Source: Panax quinquefolius
Taxonomy: Eukaryota; Streptophyta; Magnoliopsida; Apiales; Araliaceae
Direction of reading: 5' to 3'
NCBI GenBank assembly: GCA_020205615.1
Contig: CM035167.1
Location: 133,203,483-133,267,482 of the forward strand
DNA: 64,000 bases
Below the pieces are notes generated by a model. That model was not told where the DNA came from and did no database searches. It saw only the letters and a list, made by a program, of their open reading frames with translations. Of this stretch, positions 20,407 to 32,440 are shown in pieces; the stretch's first letter is position 1, and the number at the start of each line of letters is the position of its first letter. The translations under genes were made by a program, and so were the position numbers.

Positions 20407-22821
20407 TGTGACGCCCCCAAAATTAGGTATACGTCACCCATCTTGGGTCGCCACTTACATGGTACATAAATTCAAATACAAACTTAATTATACATCTGTC
20501 GTGTAACATACGACAATACATAAACTGAGAGTTCTAATAGGAATATTGTCATTTAGACAATATTCATACTCAAGAGTCCTCATTACATTTATTGTCACAC
20601 TATTTCACGAGATATAGTGAGGACTACTAATGCTATCCTCCTGACCATTACTCCGCTCCCCGACTGCGTCAAATTTATGTTCTTATTTCCACGAAGAGAA
20701 CGGTGAAAGAAAAGGGTGAGCTCAACTAGCCCAATGAAGAAATATTATGACTAAGATAATGCGTAATAAATTATCATTAGCCTTCAACAAATGTTAAACC
20801 GATAAAATACAATAGACAACCAGGTTTAATCTGCAGCTGAATATGCAATCCATTAAAAGAGTCAAGTAAAGAATAAAATCTACTATCTTTTAGGTTTTAA
20901 AAGGTTTTCATCAATTTTTATCGCGAGACTCGAATTTTAATAAATAAACCACCACATCTAATCATCCTCGTACTACTGATCAAGGATTTTCATCAAATTA
21001 TCAATGGTCATGACTATCTACCGAATCACACCTTGGTCATAATCATACCAAAACTATCCATCACTTGCATTAGAGCCACCGAGGACTTTTATCACATCAT
21101 TTATAACAAGCCACGATTATCTGAAATGATCCTCAGTCATAATCATACTAAGTTCATCTATACACGTAAGCCATAATATAACATGAGGATGATGACAATG
21201 ACATAATAATTCAATAAAACAAGTTCAAGAATTATTTTATCCGGGAATTAATAACGCCCAAATTGTCAACAAGATCTTTGCTTTGTAGAGTAAAATTCAA
21301 GAATGATCGGAAGAATATTTCCATGAAAATATCTTTGGATGAAACGCAAATATCAAGAATATTCTACTAATTTCATGGAGTATATAAGTCAAAGTTTTAA
21401 CCAACCGGGTATAATAAAGAATAGAATAACAAAAGAAATCACCATGCATGCGGTGCTTCAGCGTATGACGAGTTATTCCAATGAATAATAATAATCGGAA
21501 CCAAAGTCGTGAAATTCACAATCGGGATGATCCAACAAATAATAAATCTTTGAATAATAATAAACAATGGAACCGTGTCCGGTGTAAAACACACAGACGT
21601 GATATTCCAAATGAGAATAATAAATGCGGAATAATAAACAATGGAACCGGTCCCGTGTAAACACATGATGAGAATATTCCAAATGAATAATAAAGAATGG
21701 AATAACGTAGAAGATCACCAAGTATAGGGGATTCAGCGTATCACAGTTTATTCCAATGTAATAAATAAGGATGGAATAACATAAGGATTTCACCAAGTAT
21801 AGGGTATCTGCGTATATCGAAGTTATGTATAGGGTATACCACTTTTTACAAGTTATTCCAATGCGGAATAATGAATGGAATAACGGAGGTTCTCTTCATG
21901 AATACAAACGAATAATATCCCTTACTGAATACAAATAAATAATACCCTTACCTTAGAAGAACCGAATATTGGAAAAGTGAAGTAGCGAATACTTTTCTTC
22001 TTTCTCTATATAGATTTTCTCTCTATAGCTTCTCTCTATAATTTCTCTCTCAGAGTTTCATTGAATTCGTAAGAAAATAATGAAGGAATGAGCTTATTTA
22101 TAGGAAAATAGAATGCATAGTAATTAATCCATGAAACGGTCGATTTGATTTACTTTAATCGACGGTCCATATTTAAAGCAAAATCTTTTAAATAAAATAT
22201 CATATATTCTATTTATATAAAAACATTTTACTATGCAAACACTATGCAACACTATGCAAAAACACTATGCATAATAAAATATAATATATTCTATTTATAG
22301 AATAACTTTAATAAAGTATTACATTTTATATAAAAGATGTTTACATTTTATTACGTTAATAATCTGAATAAAACAAAACGTCATTATCGCTTATAATAAT
22401 TCATATTATTAATCGACAATAATGGAATCAAACCGAGTGACTTCTCACATAAGCATCAATAATCAATACCGGTATGCTTCTTATGCAACCACACGTATTC
22501 TCGTACTTTTACTACTGAGTAGTTCAACAAAGATATCACCAGTAAAACTTCCGCCGTTATTTCAATAAAATATTTTAGTCGTTTTCTCAATCCGACAATA
22601 ATTACATTGTGGGGTCCACCAATGATTGAGCCGTTATGCACGAATATTCCCTCGCTAAATCGAATATTCCCCAATGAATCGAATATAATATAACCACTTG
22701 CATACTTTGTAAAATTTATAAATACTACCCACAACTATAATATTTATCTCAAATTCACACCATAATATTAAAAATTATTTCGAAAAAATTAAATCTTTAT
22801 TGATAAAATCTGGGTCTCACA
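20407..22821 (-). repeat. 3' LTR of the non-autonomous gypsy element
   Basis: 2415-base LTR. It contains a diverged tandem sub-repeat at about 21460-21900 built on TGATATTCCAAATGAATAAT and GGAATAATAAACAATGGAAC wording, with a period of roughly 70 bases. The same sub-repeats occur in the other LTR copies. ORFs inside are by-products of these repeats. Confidence 0.85.
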
Positions 22822-22835
22822 ATCTCCCTCTTATG

Positions 22836-25200
22836 GAATTTAAGCCCTCGAAATTAGGGTGCGTACCTAGTATGATAAAGAGGTGAGGATACCTTGAATA
22901 CCTTTATCGTTAAAAATATTAAATTCATCTTCGCAATCCGCCAAAGATATTCATTAACAATTCATCTTTGCACTACAAAAAGCTAAAGATATACAAATCA
23001 GAAAACCAATAATCTTTGACGCAGCGACAATAGTATCACGACCACGAATTATCCATGCACTACTGCCAAAGATAATCGTGTATTCATTAAGATCACGACC
23101 ACAAATTATCCATGCACTTACTGACAAAAGATAATCGTGTATTCATTAAGATCATAACCACAAATTATCCATGCACTACTACCAAAGATATATTGTGTAT
23201 TCATTAATATCACGACCACAAATTATCCATGCACTACGGCCAAAGATAATCGTGTATTCATTAGTATCACGACCACAAATTATCCATGCACTACGGCCAA
23301 AGATAATTGTGTATTCATTAAGATCACGACCACAAATTATCCATGCACTACGGCCAAAGATAATCGTGTATTCATTAGTATCACGACCACAAATTATCCA
23401 TGCACTACTACGAAAGATAATCGTGTATTCATTAGTATCACGACCACAAATTATCCATGCACTACTGACCAAAGATAATTGTGTATTCATTAGTATCACG
23501 ACCACAAATTATCCATGCACTACTACCGAAGATAATTGTGTATTCATTAATATCACGACCACAAATTATCCATGCACTACTACCAAAGATAATTGTGTAT
23601 TCATTAATATCACGACCACAAATTATCCATGCACTACTACCAAAGATAATTGTGTATTCATTAATATCACGACCACAAATTATCCATGCACTACTACCAA
23701 AGATAATCGTGTATTCATTAGTATCACGACCACAAATTATCCATGCACTACTAAAGATAATCGTGTTTTCAATTACGGTTATGATTATACCGAACAATCG
23801 CTGGTCATAATCATACCAAGTCCATCTATGCACTACTGAATACACGAGATGACTTTCAACATAATATAAACATGAGGATAATGATATAAAGAATCAATCA
23901 AATGAGATAAAGGATAAATTATAAACATTTATAATATAATTTATCCGAAATTCAAGAATATCCCCATGTTATCAATCACTTAATAATCTCATAATCTAAT
24001 ATCATTAATATTATAACAATATTTTAATCACTTCTTAAATTTATAAACAATTTATCTCAATTATTTACGCTTTACCATATAATGCATTTAATCATTCAAA
24101 ATGCCATACTCATAAGATATCATCACCAATTATCGGATCCCTCATCAAAAATATGCATATACTACATATAGGATTCTACAGCCATAAAATCCTATTTTCA
24201 ACTTTTATACTTCACATAACATATTTAACTCATATGTTCAGTAACTAAACTATTTTCATGAAAAATACCAAATTAGTCCCAAAATATTTCTTTTCTAGGA
24301 TTTAGCATAATATAGTCCCATAATGAAAATATATTTTCTCGAATTTTTAAAATTCATTTACTATTTTCAAAAATCAATTTCTAATTAATTCCTTAAGAAA
24401 TTAGCTACCTCAAGTTTAACTCCAAAATTTCCAAATCTTGGCAGGACCTTACACATGTTAACGTGAGCTTCTAGTTTAAATTTCATGGTCATCGGAGTTA
24501 TAGAACTCCGGGTTATAGCGTTTTTTAATCGAAAAAAACCTAAATATTGAAATAGTCATAACTTGCTCATTTTAAGTCGAATGAGCTCATTTTTGGACAG
24601 GAGGTACTTTATACCATATACCTTCATGTCCCAAAAGGCCAGAATTTTTCTCGTAATTTAAGTGGCCGAAACAGCCCCTCTAAAATCATGGCAGCAGCTT
24701 TTTCGATTTTTGCAGCTTTGCACTCCTTTGCTAAAATCAGTCCACACAAAAATCTACAACACCTTTTCCAGTAATTCCACTTGGATTAGTTAAGTAACTC
24801 ATAGATCTAACTCTAGGACTTGACCACACTCAAAAATTCAAAATATAATAGGAGATATGGTCAATTGAATTTTATGTTACGTTTTTCACCAAATCTGATT
24901 TTCAACTCTTTGTGATTTCTAAGAAACTTTCATGTTTTCACATAATAACCAACATAACTCATCATAACACTTACTAATACTTCGTATACCCATGGTTTTC
25001 ATTAGTCCAATGCTTTTATTATGACTTTTATCATAAACCACGTAAACTGTTCATTTTAGTTGAAGAAATATTTGAGGGTTTAAGAATTGGGTTTTTATCT
25101 TTGAGAATTCAATACAAAATTCGATTTCACGCTCTAGGGTAGGCTAGGAAATCTTCAAGAATACGTCAAGAAATTTATTAATGATAGAAATATCATTCAA
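22836..25200. repeat. internal non-coding part of the gypsy element, with a 57-bp tandem array
   Basis: Positions 23030-23765 hold about 13 contiguous copies of a unit close to 57 bases. Each contains ATCACGACCACAAATTATCC, then ATGCACTAC and AAAGATAAT, then GTGTATTCATTA. Copies differ mainly in a short variable patch after GCACTAC. The array is open in several frames, so long repeat-coded ORFs appear on both strands; these are not proteins. The rest, to about 25200, is AT-rich and replaces the RT-integrase region of complete relatives. Confidence 0.85.
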
Positions 25201-25392
25201 AACTGTTACTCTCGTCCAAGACTTGAATAGTACGTCACATTAATACAAACTGTGACTTCTATCCCTTAAATTGGATAGCACCTCACAATGATACCTATAA
25301 ACTTGCCATCTTCATTCACGATGTTGCCTACAGAAAGTCTGGCTTCGGTGCATTCCACACAAGGAGGTCAACAATGAAAGGTTCGGGGCTCT

Positions 25393-26230
25393 TTACTTAT
25401 GGCTTGATATGACAATAATTGACTTTAGTAGTTTGGTTACTTGAATTCGCACAACAGGTTGGTTATGAATATAAAAGCTAACAACCTTACGAAAAGCATG
25501 ATAAGTAGTTAACCAATTGATTCCTAAAATCACATCAAAGGCAAGTATTTTCAAAAGATAAGATCGACAGTAAGCGTGAAAGTGTTTATTTGAATCAAAC
25601 AAGATTTAAAAATAGTAGCGGTAACGAAGGCTCCTACTAACGAAGTTTCAACCAATAAGTCAAAGTCTAACTTCTCCGGAGTCAAATTTAAACGTTGAAC
25701 GCAAGCAAGAGAGATAAAATAATGGGTAGAACCGGTATCTTATAAGGTATAGACTTCGCAATTTATAATTAACTAACCCGTGCTAACTTCATTCGGTTTA
25801 CTCGCTTTTTGAGAAGTCATGAAAAATGCACTTCCTAAAACCAACGACTTTGTTTTATCCACATCAACCTTTGGTGCCACCGTCCCCAATGCAGACTTGA
25901 CTTTGGTGCACAACAAAATTGGGCTAAATGACCTTCTCTTCTTGAAATTTTCACTTATTATCTTTGCCATGATTACCACCGAGTGGTTACCATTCTTAGC
26001 ATGATAATTTCCCCCGATGGTTATCATTGTTACGATGGCCGCTTGCCACCGATATGATTATTATCGTATTGTTGGTCGTTACCTTTTGTTTGAGTGAATC
26101 AACACTCTCATGTGCTTCATTGCTTATCTCAATATTTTCGATGCCATTCTCAAACACCATCACAAAACAAGGGTTAATTAACATATCACATATTATCCCT
26201 ATACTCGACCACCAATTAAATACCAAATAA
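25393..26230 (-). pseudogene. gag and protease remnants of the gypsy element
   Basis: Minus-strand 26226-25996 resembles the gag N-terminus of the element at 53013-63622 (parallel wording NIEI and ENxIEN). 25602-25393 keeps the end of an aspartic protease domain, with the landmark DVILGINWL that follows the catalytic region in plant gypsy elements. The two are separated by frameshifts and stops. Left of about 25200 the sequence rejoins wording found at about 58700-58810 of the other element and then the coding part is lost. Confidence 0.65.
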
Positions 26231-26329
26231 ATTTAGGTAGGTCATACTAGCGAAGGAATTCCCCGTCTCTCCCTCCTAGTTCTTATCTCACATCTCGGCC
26301 AGGATCATATCCTAAGCTCGATACCAACC

Positions 26330-28755
26330 GTGACGCCCCAAAATTAGGTATACGTCACCCATCTTGGGTCGCCACTTACATGGTACATAAATTCAAATAC
26401 AAACTTAATTATACATCGTCAGGTGTAACATACGACAATACATAAACCGAGAGTTCTAATAGGAATATTGTCATTTAGACAATATCCATACTCAAGAGTC
26501 CTCATTACATTTATTGTCACACTATTTCACGAGAATAGTGAGGACTACTAATGCTATCCTCTCGGACCATTACTCCGCTCCCCGACTCGTCCCAAATGGC
26601 TATGTTCTTATTTCAAGAAGAAAAAGGTGAAAGAAAGGGTGAGCTCAACTAGCCCAAGAAGAAATATTATGACTAAGATAATGCGAGAATAAATTATCAT
26701 TAGCCTTCAACAAAGATGTTAAACCGATAAAATACAATAGACAAACCGGTTTAAATCGCGGCGAATATACGAATCCATTAAAAGAGTCAGTAGAGAATAA
26801 AATCTACTATCTTTTAGGTTTTAAAAGGTTTTCATCAATTTTTATCGGCGAGACTCGACAATAAATAAACCACCACATCTAATCATCCACTGCACCACTT
26901 GATCCAAGGATTTTCATCAAATTATCAATGGTCACGACTATACCGAATCACCCCAGTCATAATCATACCAAAAACTATCCATCATCGCATTACATGTGCC
27001 AATCGAGGACTTTTATCACATCATTTATAATAAGCCACGATTATCTTAGAATGATCCTCGGTCATAATCATACTAAGTTCATCTATACACGTAAGCCATA
27101 ATATAATATGAGGATGATGATAATGACATAATAATTCAATAAAACAAGTTCAAGAATTATTTTATCCGAGAAATTAATGTAACGTCCAAATTGTCAACAA
27201 GATATTTTGTTTTGTAGAGTAAAATTCAAGAATGATCGGAAGAATATTTCCATGAAAATATCTTGGATGAAACGCAAATATCAAGAATATTCTACTAATT
27301 TCATGGAGTATAGAAGTCAAAGTTTTAACTAACCGGGTATAATAAAGAATGGAATAACAAAAGAAATCACCATGCATGCGATTGCAGCATGAAGCAGTTA
27401 TTCCAACAGAATAATAATAACGGAACCAGTCAGTGAAATTCACAAACGGGATGATCCAATGAATAATAAATCTTTGAATAATAATAAACAATGGAACCAA
27501 ATCCTGTAAAACACACGCATGTGATATTCCAAATGAATAATAAATGCGGAATAATAAACAATGGAACCAAGGTCCGGTGTAAAAAACACATGCGTACGTA
27601 ATATTCCAAATGAATAATAAAGAATGGAATAACGGAAGAAGATCACCAAGTATAGGGGATTCAGCAGACATCTGAGTTATTCCAATAGAATAAATAAGGA
27701 TGGAATAACATAAGGATTTCACCAAGTATAGGGTATGCCGCATATACAGGTTATGTATAGGGTATACCACTTTTACAGGTTATTCCAACGTAATAATAAT
27801 GAATGGAATAATGAGAGGTTCTCTTCATGAATACAAACGAATAATATCCCTTACGCATACAACAAATAATACCCTTACCTTAGAAGAACTGAATATTGGA
27901 AAAGTGAAGTAGCGAGAATACTTTTCTTCTTTCTCTATATAGATTTTCTCTATAAACTTCTCTCTATAATTTCTCTCTCTGTAGAGTTTCAAAGAATTAA
28001 ATAAAAAAATAATGAAGGAATGAGCTTCTATTTATAGGAAAATAGAATGCATAGTAATTAATCTATGAACGGTCCGATTGATTTACTTTAATCTGACGGT
28101 CCATATTTAAAGCAAAATCTTTTAAATAAAATATCATATATTCTATTTATATAAAAACATTTTACTACGCAAACACTACGCAACACTATGCAAAACACTA
28201 TGCATAATAAAATATAATATATTCTATTTATAGAATAACTTTAATAAAGTATTCATTTTATATAAAAGATGTTTCGCTTTATTACGTTAATAATAATAAT
28301 AATAAAACAAAACGTCATTATCGCTATAATAATTCATATTATTAATCGACGATAATGGAATCAAACCGGTGACTTCTCACATAAGCATCAATAATCAATA
28401 CCGCAGTGTTACTATGCAACCACAACGTACATCGTATTTTTTACTACCGAAGTAGTTCAACAAGATTCAACGGTAAAACTTCCGCCGTTATTTCAATAAA
28501 ATATTTTAGTCGTTTTCTCAATCCGAATAATAATTACATTGTGGGGTCCACCAATGATTGAGCCATTATCAGCGAATATTCCCTCGCTAAATCGAATATT
28601 CCCCACCAATCGAATATAATATAACCACTTGCATACTTTGTAAAATTTATAAATACTACCCAACTAACTATAATATTTATCTCAAATTCACACCATAATA
28701 TTAAAAATTATTTCGACAAAATTTAAATCTTTATTGATAAAATCGAGGTCTCACA
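26330..28755 (-). repeat. 5' LTR of the non-autonomous gypsy element
   Basis: 2426-base LTR partner of 20407-22821, aligned along its full length. Differences are mostly small insertions and deletions, many near CATG or GTGTAAAACACA words inside the sub-repeats at about 27350-27830. At the inner edge the minus strand reads GGCGTCAC followed by GG and the primer-binding site, whereas the outer LTR ends GCGTCACA. Confidence 0.88.
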
Positions 28756-28760
28756 ATACA

Positions 28761-30364
28761 ATTATGAATTTATCTTTATTTTGATAAGAATTATGTACTC
28801 TTGATCCAACTTATATAATCATTGTACTTGCTAATATTTGGAAGTTGTATTTTCTTCTAGTAGCTATGTGTAATAGGGTTAACTGTCAACCATGATATAC
28901 CGTATAAATAAAATATATAAAAATTAAAAAATATTTTATTTTAATTTATTTTATCTTATCGCATTTAATTTTACGTTGATCGTAATCTAATTTCGTCAAA
29001 TATTTATCGACATGTATATTATTTTTCAAATAAAAAAAATGATAAACAACTGAATTGGGGTCCCATTATATGGTGAATTATTCACTATCTTGTATTTGGG
29101 TGTGCAACTATTAATTAAGGTGTGCATATATTAGCACCTATTTTAAGTATTGTAGAATTTTAAAGTAGAGATCTAATTTTACTTGGGCACGGGCCTAAGT
29201 GCTTAGCCAAATGGAGGTGGTAGAGAACCGCCTAACGCCTATGTGGATATTAATCGAACCTAGACAGAGAATTTTTAAACATCGATTAAAAGTACATTTA
29301 GTTGTTAAAAAAAGCATAAATATGGATTAATACCCTGAATTTTTTTAAAAAAATCACTTTGGAGATTGTTTTCTCAATTAGGATATTAAATTTTTAATTT
29401 TTTTCACTTTAGGGATTGTCTTCTCAATTTTTTCAATTAGAAGATTAAACTTTTAATTTTTTTTCAATTACGTCTAATTGATATTGTCACGTCAGAAAAT
29501 TGAGGACATGGCAGCAACACATGACTAAAAAAATACTTGTGTGCAATATTGAGTCTCATCTTAATATTTATTCAAATATTTTTTTTGTAAAAAAAGGGTA
29601 AATAATTATCTTACATCGAAATTCATAAGCTTCTAATTGGGTCATGCCTCGTGAGTAAAAAAATTTTATGATTCTAATTTTTTGTAAGATTGATCTTAAT
29701 ATCATCAACTATCTATAAACATATTTTGATTATTACTAACAAAATTATTAAAATAAAATAATTAGTGTATTGGACGAAATTAAAGAAAATATGTAATGGA
29801 GGAGATCCGAATCCTCCAAAAATCATGTCAAATTAAGTTTTAGTTTATTATAATATTAATTATCTTGAGGGGATAGTGAAGTTTGACATATGATTTTATA
29901 GAGGGAAATTTGGAATTTTAAACCTAGCTATAACACTAGTTTAGTTTTGTAAAAGTTCAAAGAAAAACAATTTAAATTGGGAGTGAGGAAATATTGTGAT
30001 CAAATAATAAAGAAACAAAGACTATGTATGGGTTATTACTTACTATATAGTTTCATGAATTGAATATGGTCAACAACTCTTACTCTTAAATTGAAATACT
30101 AATTTGATAAGTTTAGAGTTCCTTTATATAAATTCTATTCTACGGAGGATTCCTTCCATCACACTTATTGTCTAATTTCCCCAATACATATTTATTACCA
30201 TACTTTCAACTACTCTCTAATTGTTTGCGATGAATTTTGTTGTCGCTAAAAATGTCATATTCGTGTCACTAAATTTGTATGGGAGGAAAATTCCTAATCC
30301 AAACAGGATAATACCAAGTCCATTGTTCTTATCAACTTCTCTTGTTCGGATAGAGTGTAAACAA
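28761..30364. other. gene-free region before the tRNA gene
   Basis: AT-rich sequence with no supported gene. A slightly GC-richer patch at about 29185-29275 (GGCCTAAGTGCTTAGCC, then GAACCGCCTAACGCC) looks repeat-derived, but I could not classify it. Confidence 0.45.
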
Positions 30365-30436
30365 GCCGTCTTAGCTCAGCTGGTAGAGCGCGTGGCTTTT
30401 AACCACGTGGTCGTGGGTTCGATTCCCACAGACGGC
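30365..30436 (+). tRNA. tRNA-Lys (anticodon UUU)
   Basis: A 72-base sequence folds as a standard tRNA. The acceptor stem GCCGTCT pairs with AGACGGC. The D-arm carries the A box TAGCTCAGCTGG, the anticodon stem GTGG/CCAC holds the loop CTTTTAA (anticodon TTT at 30398-30400), and the T-arm carries the B box GGTTCGATTCC. No CCA is encoded and no intron is present, as in plant nuclear tRNA-Lys genes. It should decode AAA and, by wobble, AAG. The ORF running across it is spurious. Confidence 0.97.
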
Positions 30437-30440
30437 GTTC

Positions 30441-30445
30441 TTTTT
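30441..30445 (+). terminator. RNA polymerase III terminator of tRNA-Lys
   Basis: A run of five T residues starts four bases after the mature 3' end, as expected for Pol III termination. Confidence 0.8.
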
Positions 30446-30463
30446 GCTACAACCCTATACAAA

Positions 30464-30703
30464 TACTGCCTCCATTCCATTAAAAAATTAAAGATATTTC
30501 TTGACATTTTAAAAACTAAATCGCGAAATTGTAAAATTCAAAATTAATATAAAATTATTTAATTTTAATACAATAAATATAATAATTATAAACTAACTAT
30601 AAAACACACTATCAATTATTATATCAATTTTGAGTTTTAAGATTTTGCAAATTAACTTTAAAAAGTCAAAAATATATTTCTAATTTTGTAACGGTTGAAG
30701 TGT
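30464..30703. mobile_element. diverged Stowaway-like MITE beside the tRNA gene
   Basis: The left end TACTGCCTCCATTCCATT runs into AAATTAAAGATATTTCTTGA. The right end, inverted, gives AACACTTCAACCGTTACA then AAATTAGAAATATATTTTTGA. The termini resemble degraded Stowaway ends. The core is non-coding. The element begins within 30 bases of the tRNA terminator. Confidence 0.6.
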
Positions 30704-31062
30704 TTTTCCAACTTTAGGGAACAAGGAATCTAACAATTTCCATTAATTTGCAAATGAATTAATATACCCTAGTTATCTTATCCATCTTCTATTGCAGACA
30801 GGTAAAACTCCTCCTGCCACTAGTGAATTATATACATCTAGTCAAGTCACTTTATAGAAAGTCCAACAGTTGTATTAAAAAAATAAAATAAAATAAAATA
30901 AAATCCTTACAATGAATATGAAGAAAGCTATTATTGTATAACAATTATAAAAAAGAAAATGTACATGCCCAAGCTCTTTTTGGATATGAAAGCACACACT
31001 TGTGTAATTCTACCACACCACAAATACCAAAATATCCATCATCCTTTCAGGTCCTTAGCAAG
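30704..31062. other. spacer and 3' side of the AP-3 beta gene
   Basis: AT-rich spacer containing a short (AAAAT)n run at about 30885-30903. The right part is probably the 3' UTR of the minus-strand gene that ends at 31063. The plus-strand ORF crossing the gene end is antisense to it. Confidence 0.45.
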
Positions 31063-32393
31063 TTATAGAGGGGGCTCAGCTAAGAAATTGACAATCCTGT
31101 TCAAGAGATTCAAGCCAAATACAGTTTCTTCACAATTGACTTTTACAGTTGCATTCAGTGGTTCAGAGCAATTACCTTCAAGGGTAACAGTAATTAAACA
31201 GGGCATTGAATTGCTCAGAATCTCACAGCCGAACCGTAAGCACAAACCTGATGCATCATCAAGATTAGTGCTAACAGGCATGTCCACAGAAACGAGAAAA
31301 ACATTTGCATTACTGAGCATCTTCAATCCTAGGCTTTCACAGATGACAAGAAACTTGTCACTTGTCAGTGTATCATCCCCATTTTTCAGCTCCCTAATGT
31401 GATCAGTGAAGGTACACCTGTTGCAAACGATTACATAATATTTAACTCCAAGAATGAATACATTTATTAATTTATCTATTTTTTGGTTATAGAACTGAGA
31501 TCTGAGTGAAAACCTTGTTTCAACTCATCTGAAAGTCAGATTTTTAAAAAAAAAATGCTTTGGTGGGCACATGAGAGACAAGCAAATAATAGACATTCCT
31601 ACCCTCTCCATCAGCAAAAGGCATACTATACCATTCAGTACAAGTGGTTTGAAAGCTAATAAAATATGATATTGTATTATAATTTTAATTTTAAATCTAT
31701 CACTTAAAGGATAAGAGAGTTAGCTAATAAAATATGAAATTATATTATAATAATAATTTTAAATCTATTACTTAAAGGATAAGACAGTTACACAGAGGGT
31801 TGCTTGCCCACGCGGATTTGCTTTAATATATATGAGTACTTACCAAAATACAAAAAAAAAAAGGAAGTATTAAGTGAAGTCCATACTAAATTCAATTTTC
31901 ACGTCATGGGCAATTTTATGGGTTTTTTTCAACAAAACATCTGTCAAAACATGGGACTACAGAATCATGTCACAATAAAATAGTGTAAGATTTTAAGTTA
32001 GATTATTAAAAATGTAGCTTCAAAATTTTATGTTTATATTTTGTTGTATTCATCTTTAATATGAACTAGACAATCCAGTAATGTAATCAGACTATATGTA
32101 CTAGTTTAACACCTTCGGGCACTATTTAATCCTTTACTTAGTTCTATAATTAATACCACTAACTATGTTTTTTTTCATTTTTAAGGCTATCTGATGATGG
32201 ACTAATAATCCCAAGGGGGGAGCTGGTATTATATAGTACACCTATTGTGTATCATATGACCTTAAAAATGATAACTTCTCGTTCATGAAATAAATAAAGG
32301 ACTAATTATCCCATCTATCAGTATTGCAGATAAAAATAGTGTAACAGACGTATTCAAGTGGCACTGTAATGCACGTGTGTGTGTGTGTGTGTC

Positions 32394-32440
<47 letters not shown>

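Larger units (their letters stand above)
20407..28755 (-). mobile_element. non-autonomous Ty3/gypsy LTR retrotransposon with complete ends
   Basis: An 8349-base element in minus orientation is flanked by the 5-bp duplication ATACA (20402-20406 and 28756-28760). The 5' LTR is on the right (26330-28755) and the 3' LTR on the left (20407-22821); both start TGTGAGACC when read on the minus strand. A primer-binding site complementary to initiator tRNA-Met (TTGGTATCGAGCTTAGG on the minus strand) lies at 26311-26327. A purine-rich tract abuts the 3' LTR at 22822-22835. The internal region is only about 3.5 kb. It keeps a gag start and part of protease but lacks reverse transcriptase, RNase H and integrase, so any movement would need a relative such as the element at 53013-63622. 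Confidence 0.9.

Noticed and set aside
23030..23765. Regularly spaced repeats reminiscent of a CRISPR array
   Set aside because: Units are contiguous, about 57 bases, without unique spacers, lie inside an LTR element of a plant genome, and have no cas genes.
23171..23845. Long repeat-coded ORFs on both strands (ITTTNYPCTT and SAWIICGRD repeats)
   Set aside because: A unit length of 57 (divisible by 3) keeps every frame open; the array is non-coding LTR-derived DNA.
27174..27770. 198-codon minus-strand ORF
   Set aside because: Lies wholly in the gypsy LTR sub-repeats; composition follows the repeats.
30221..30547. 108-codon ORF across the tRNA gene
   Set aside because: It reads through a perfect tRNA-Lys and has no coding evidence.
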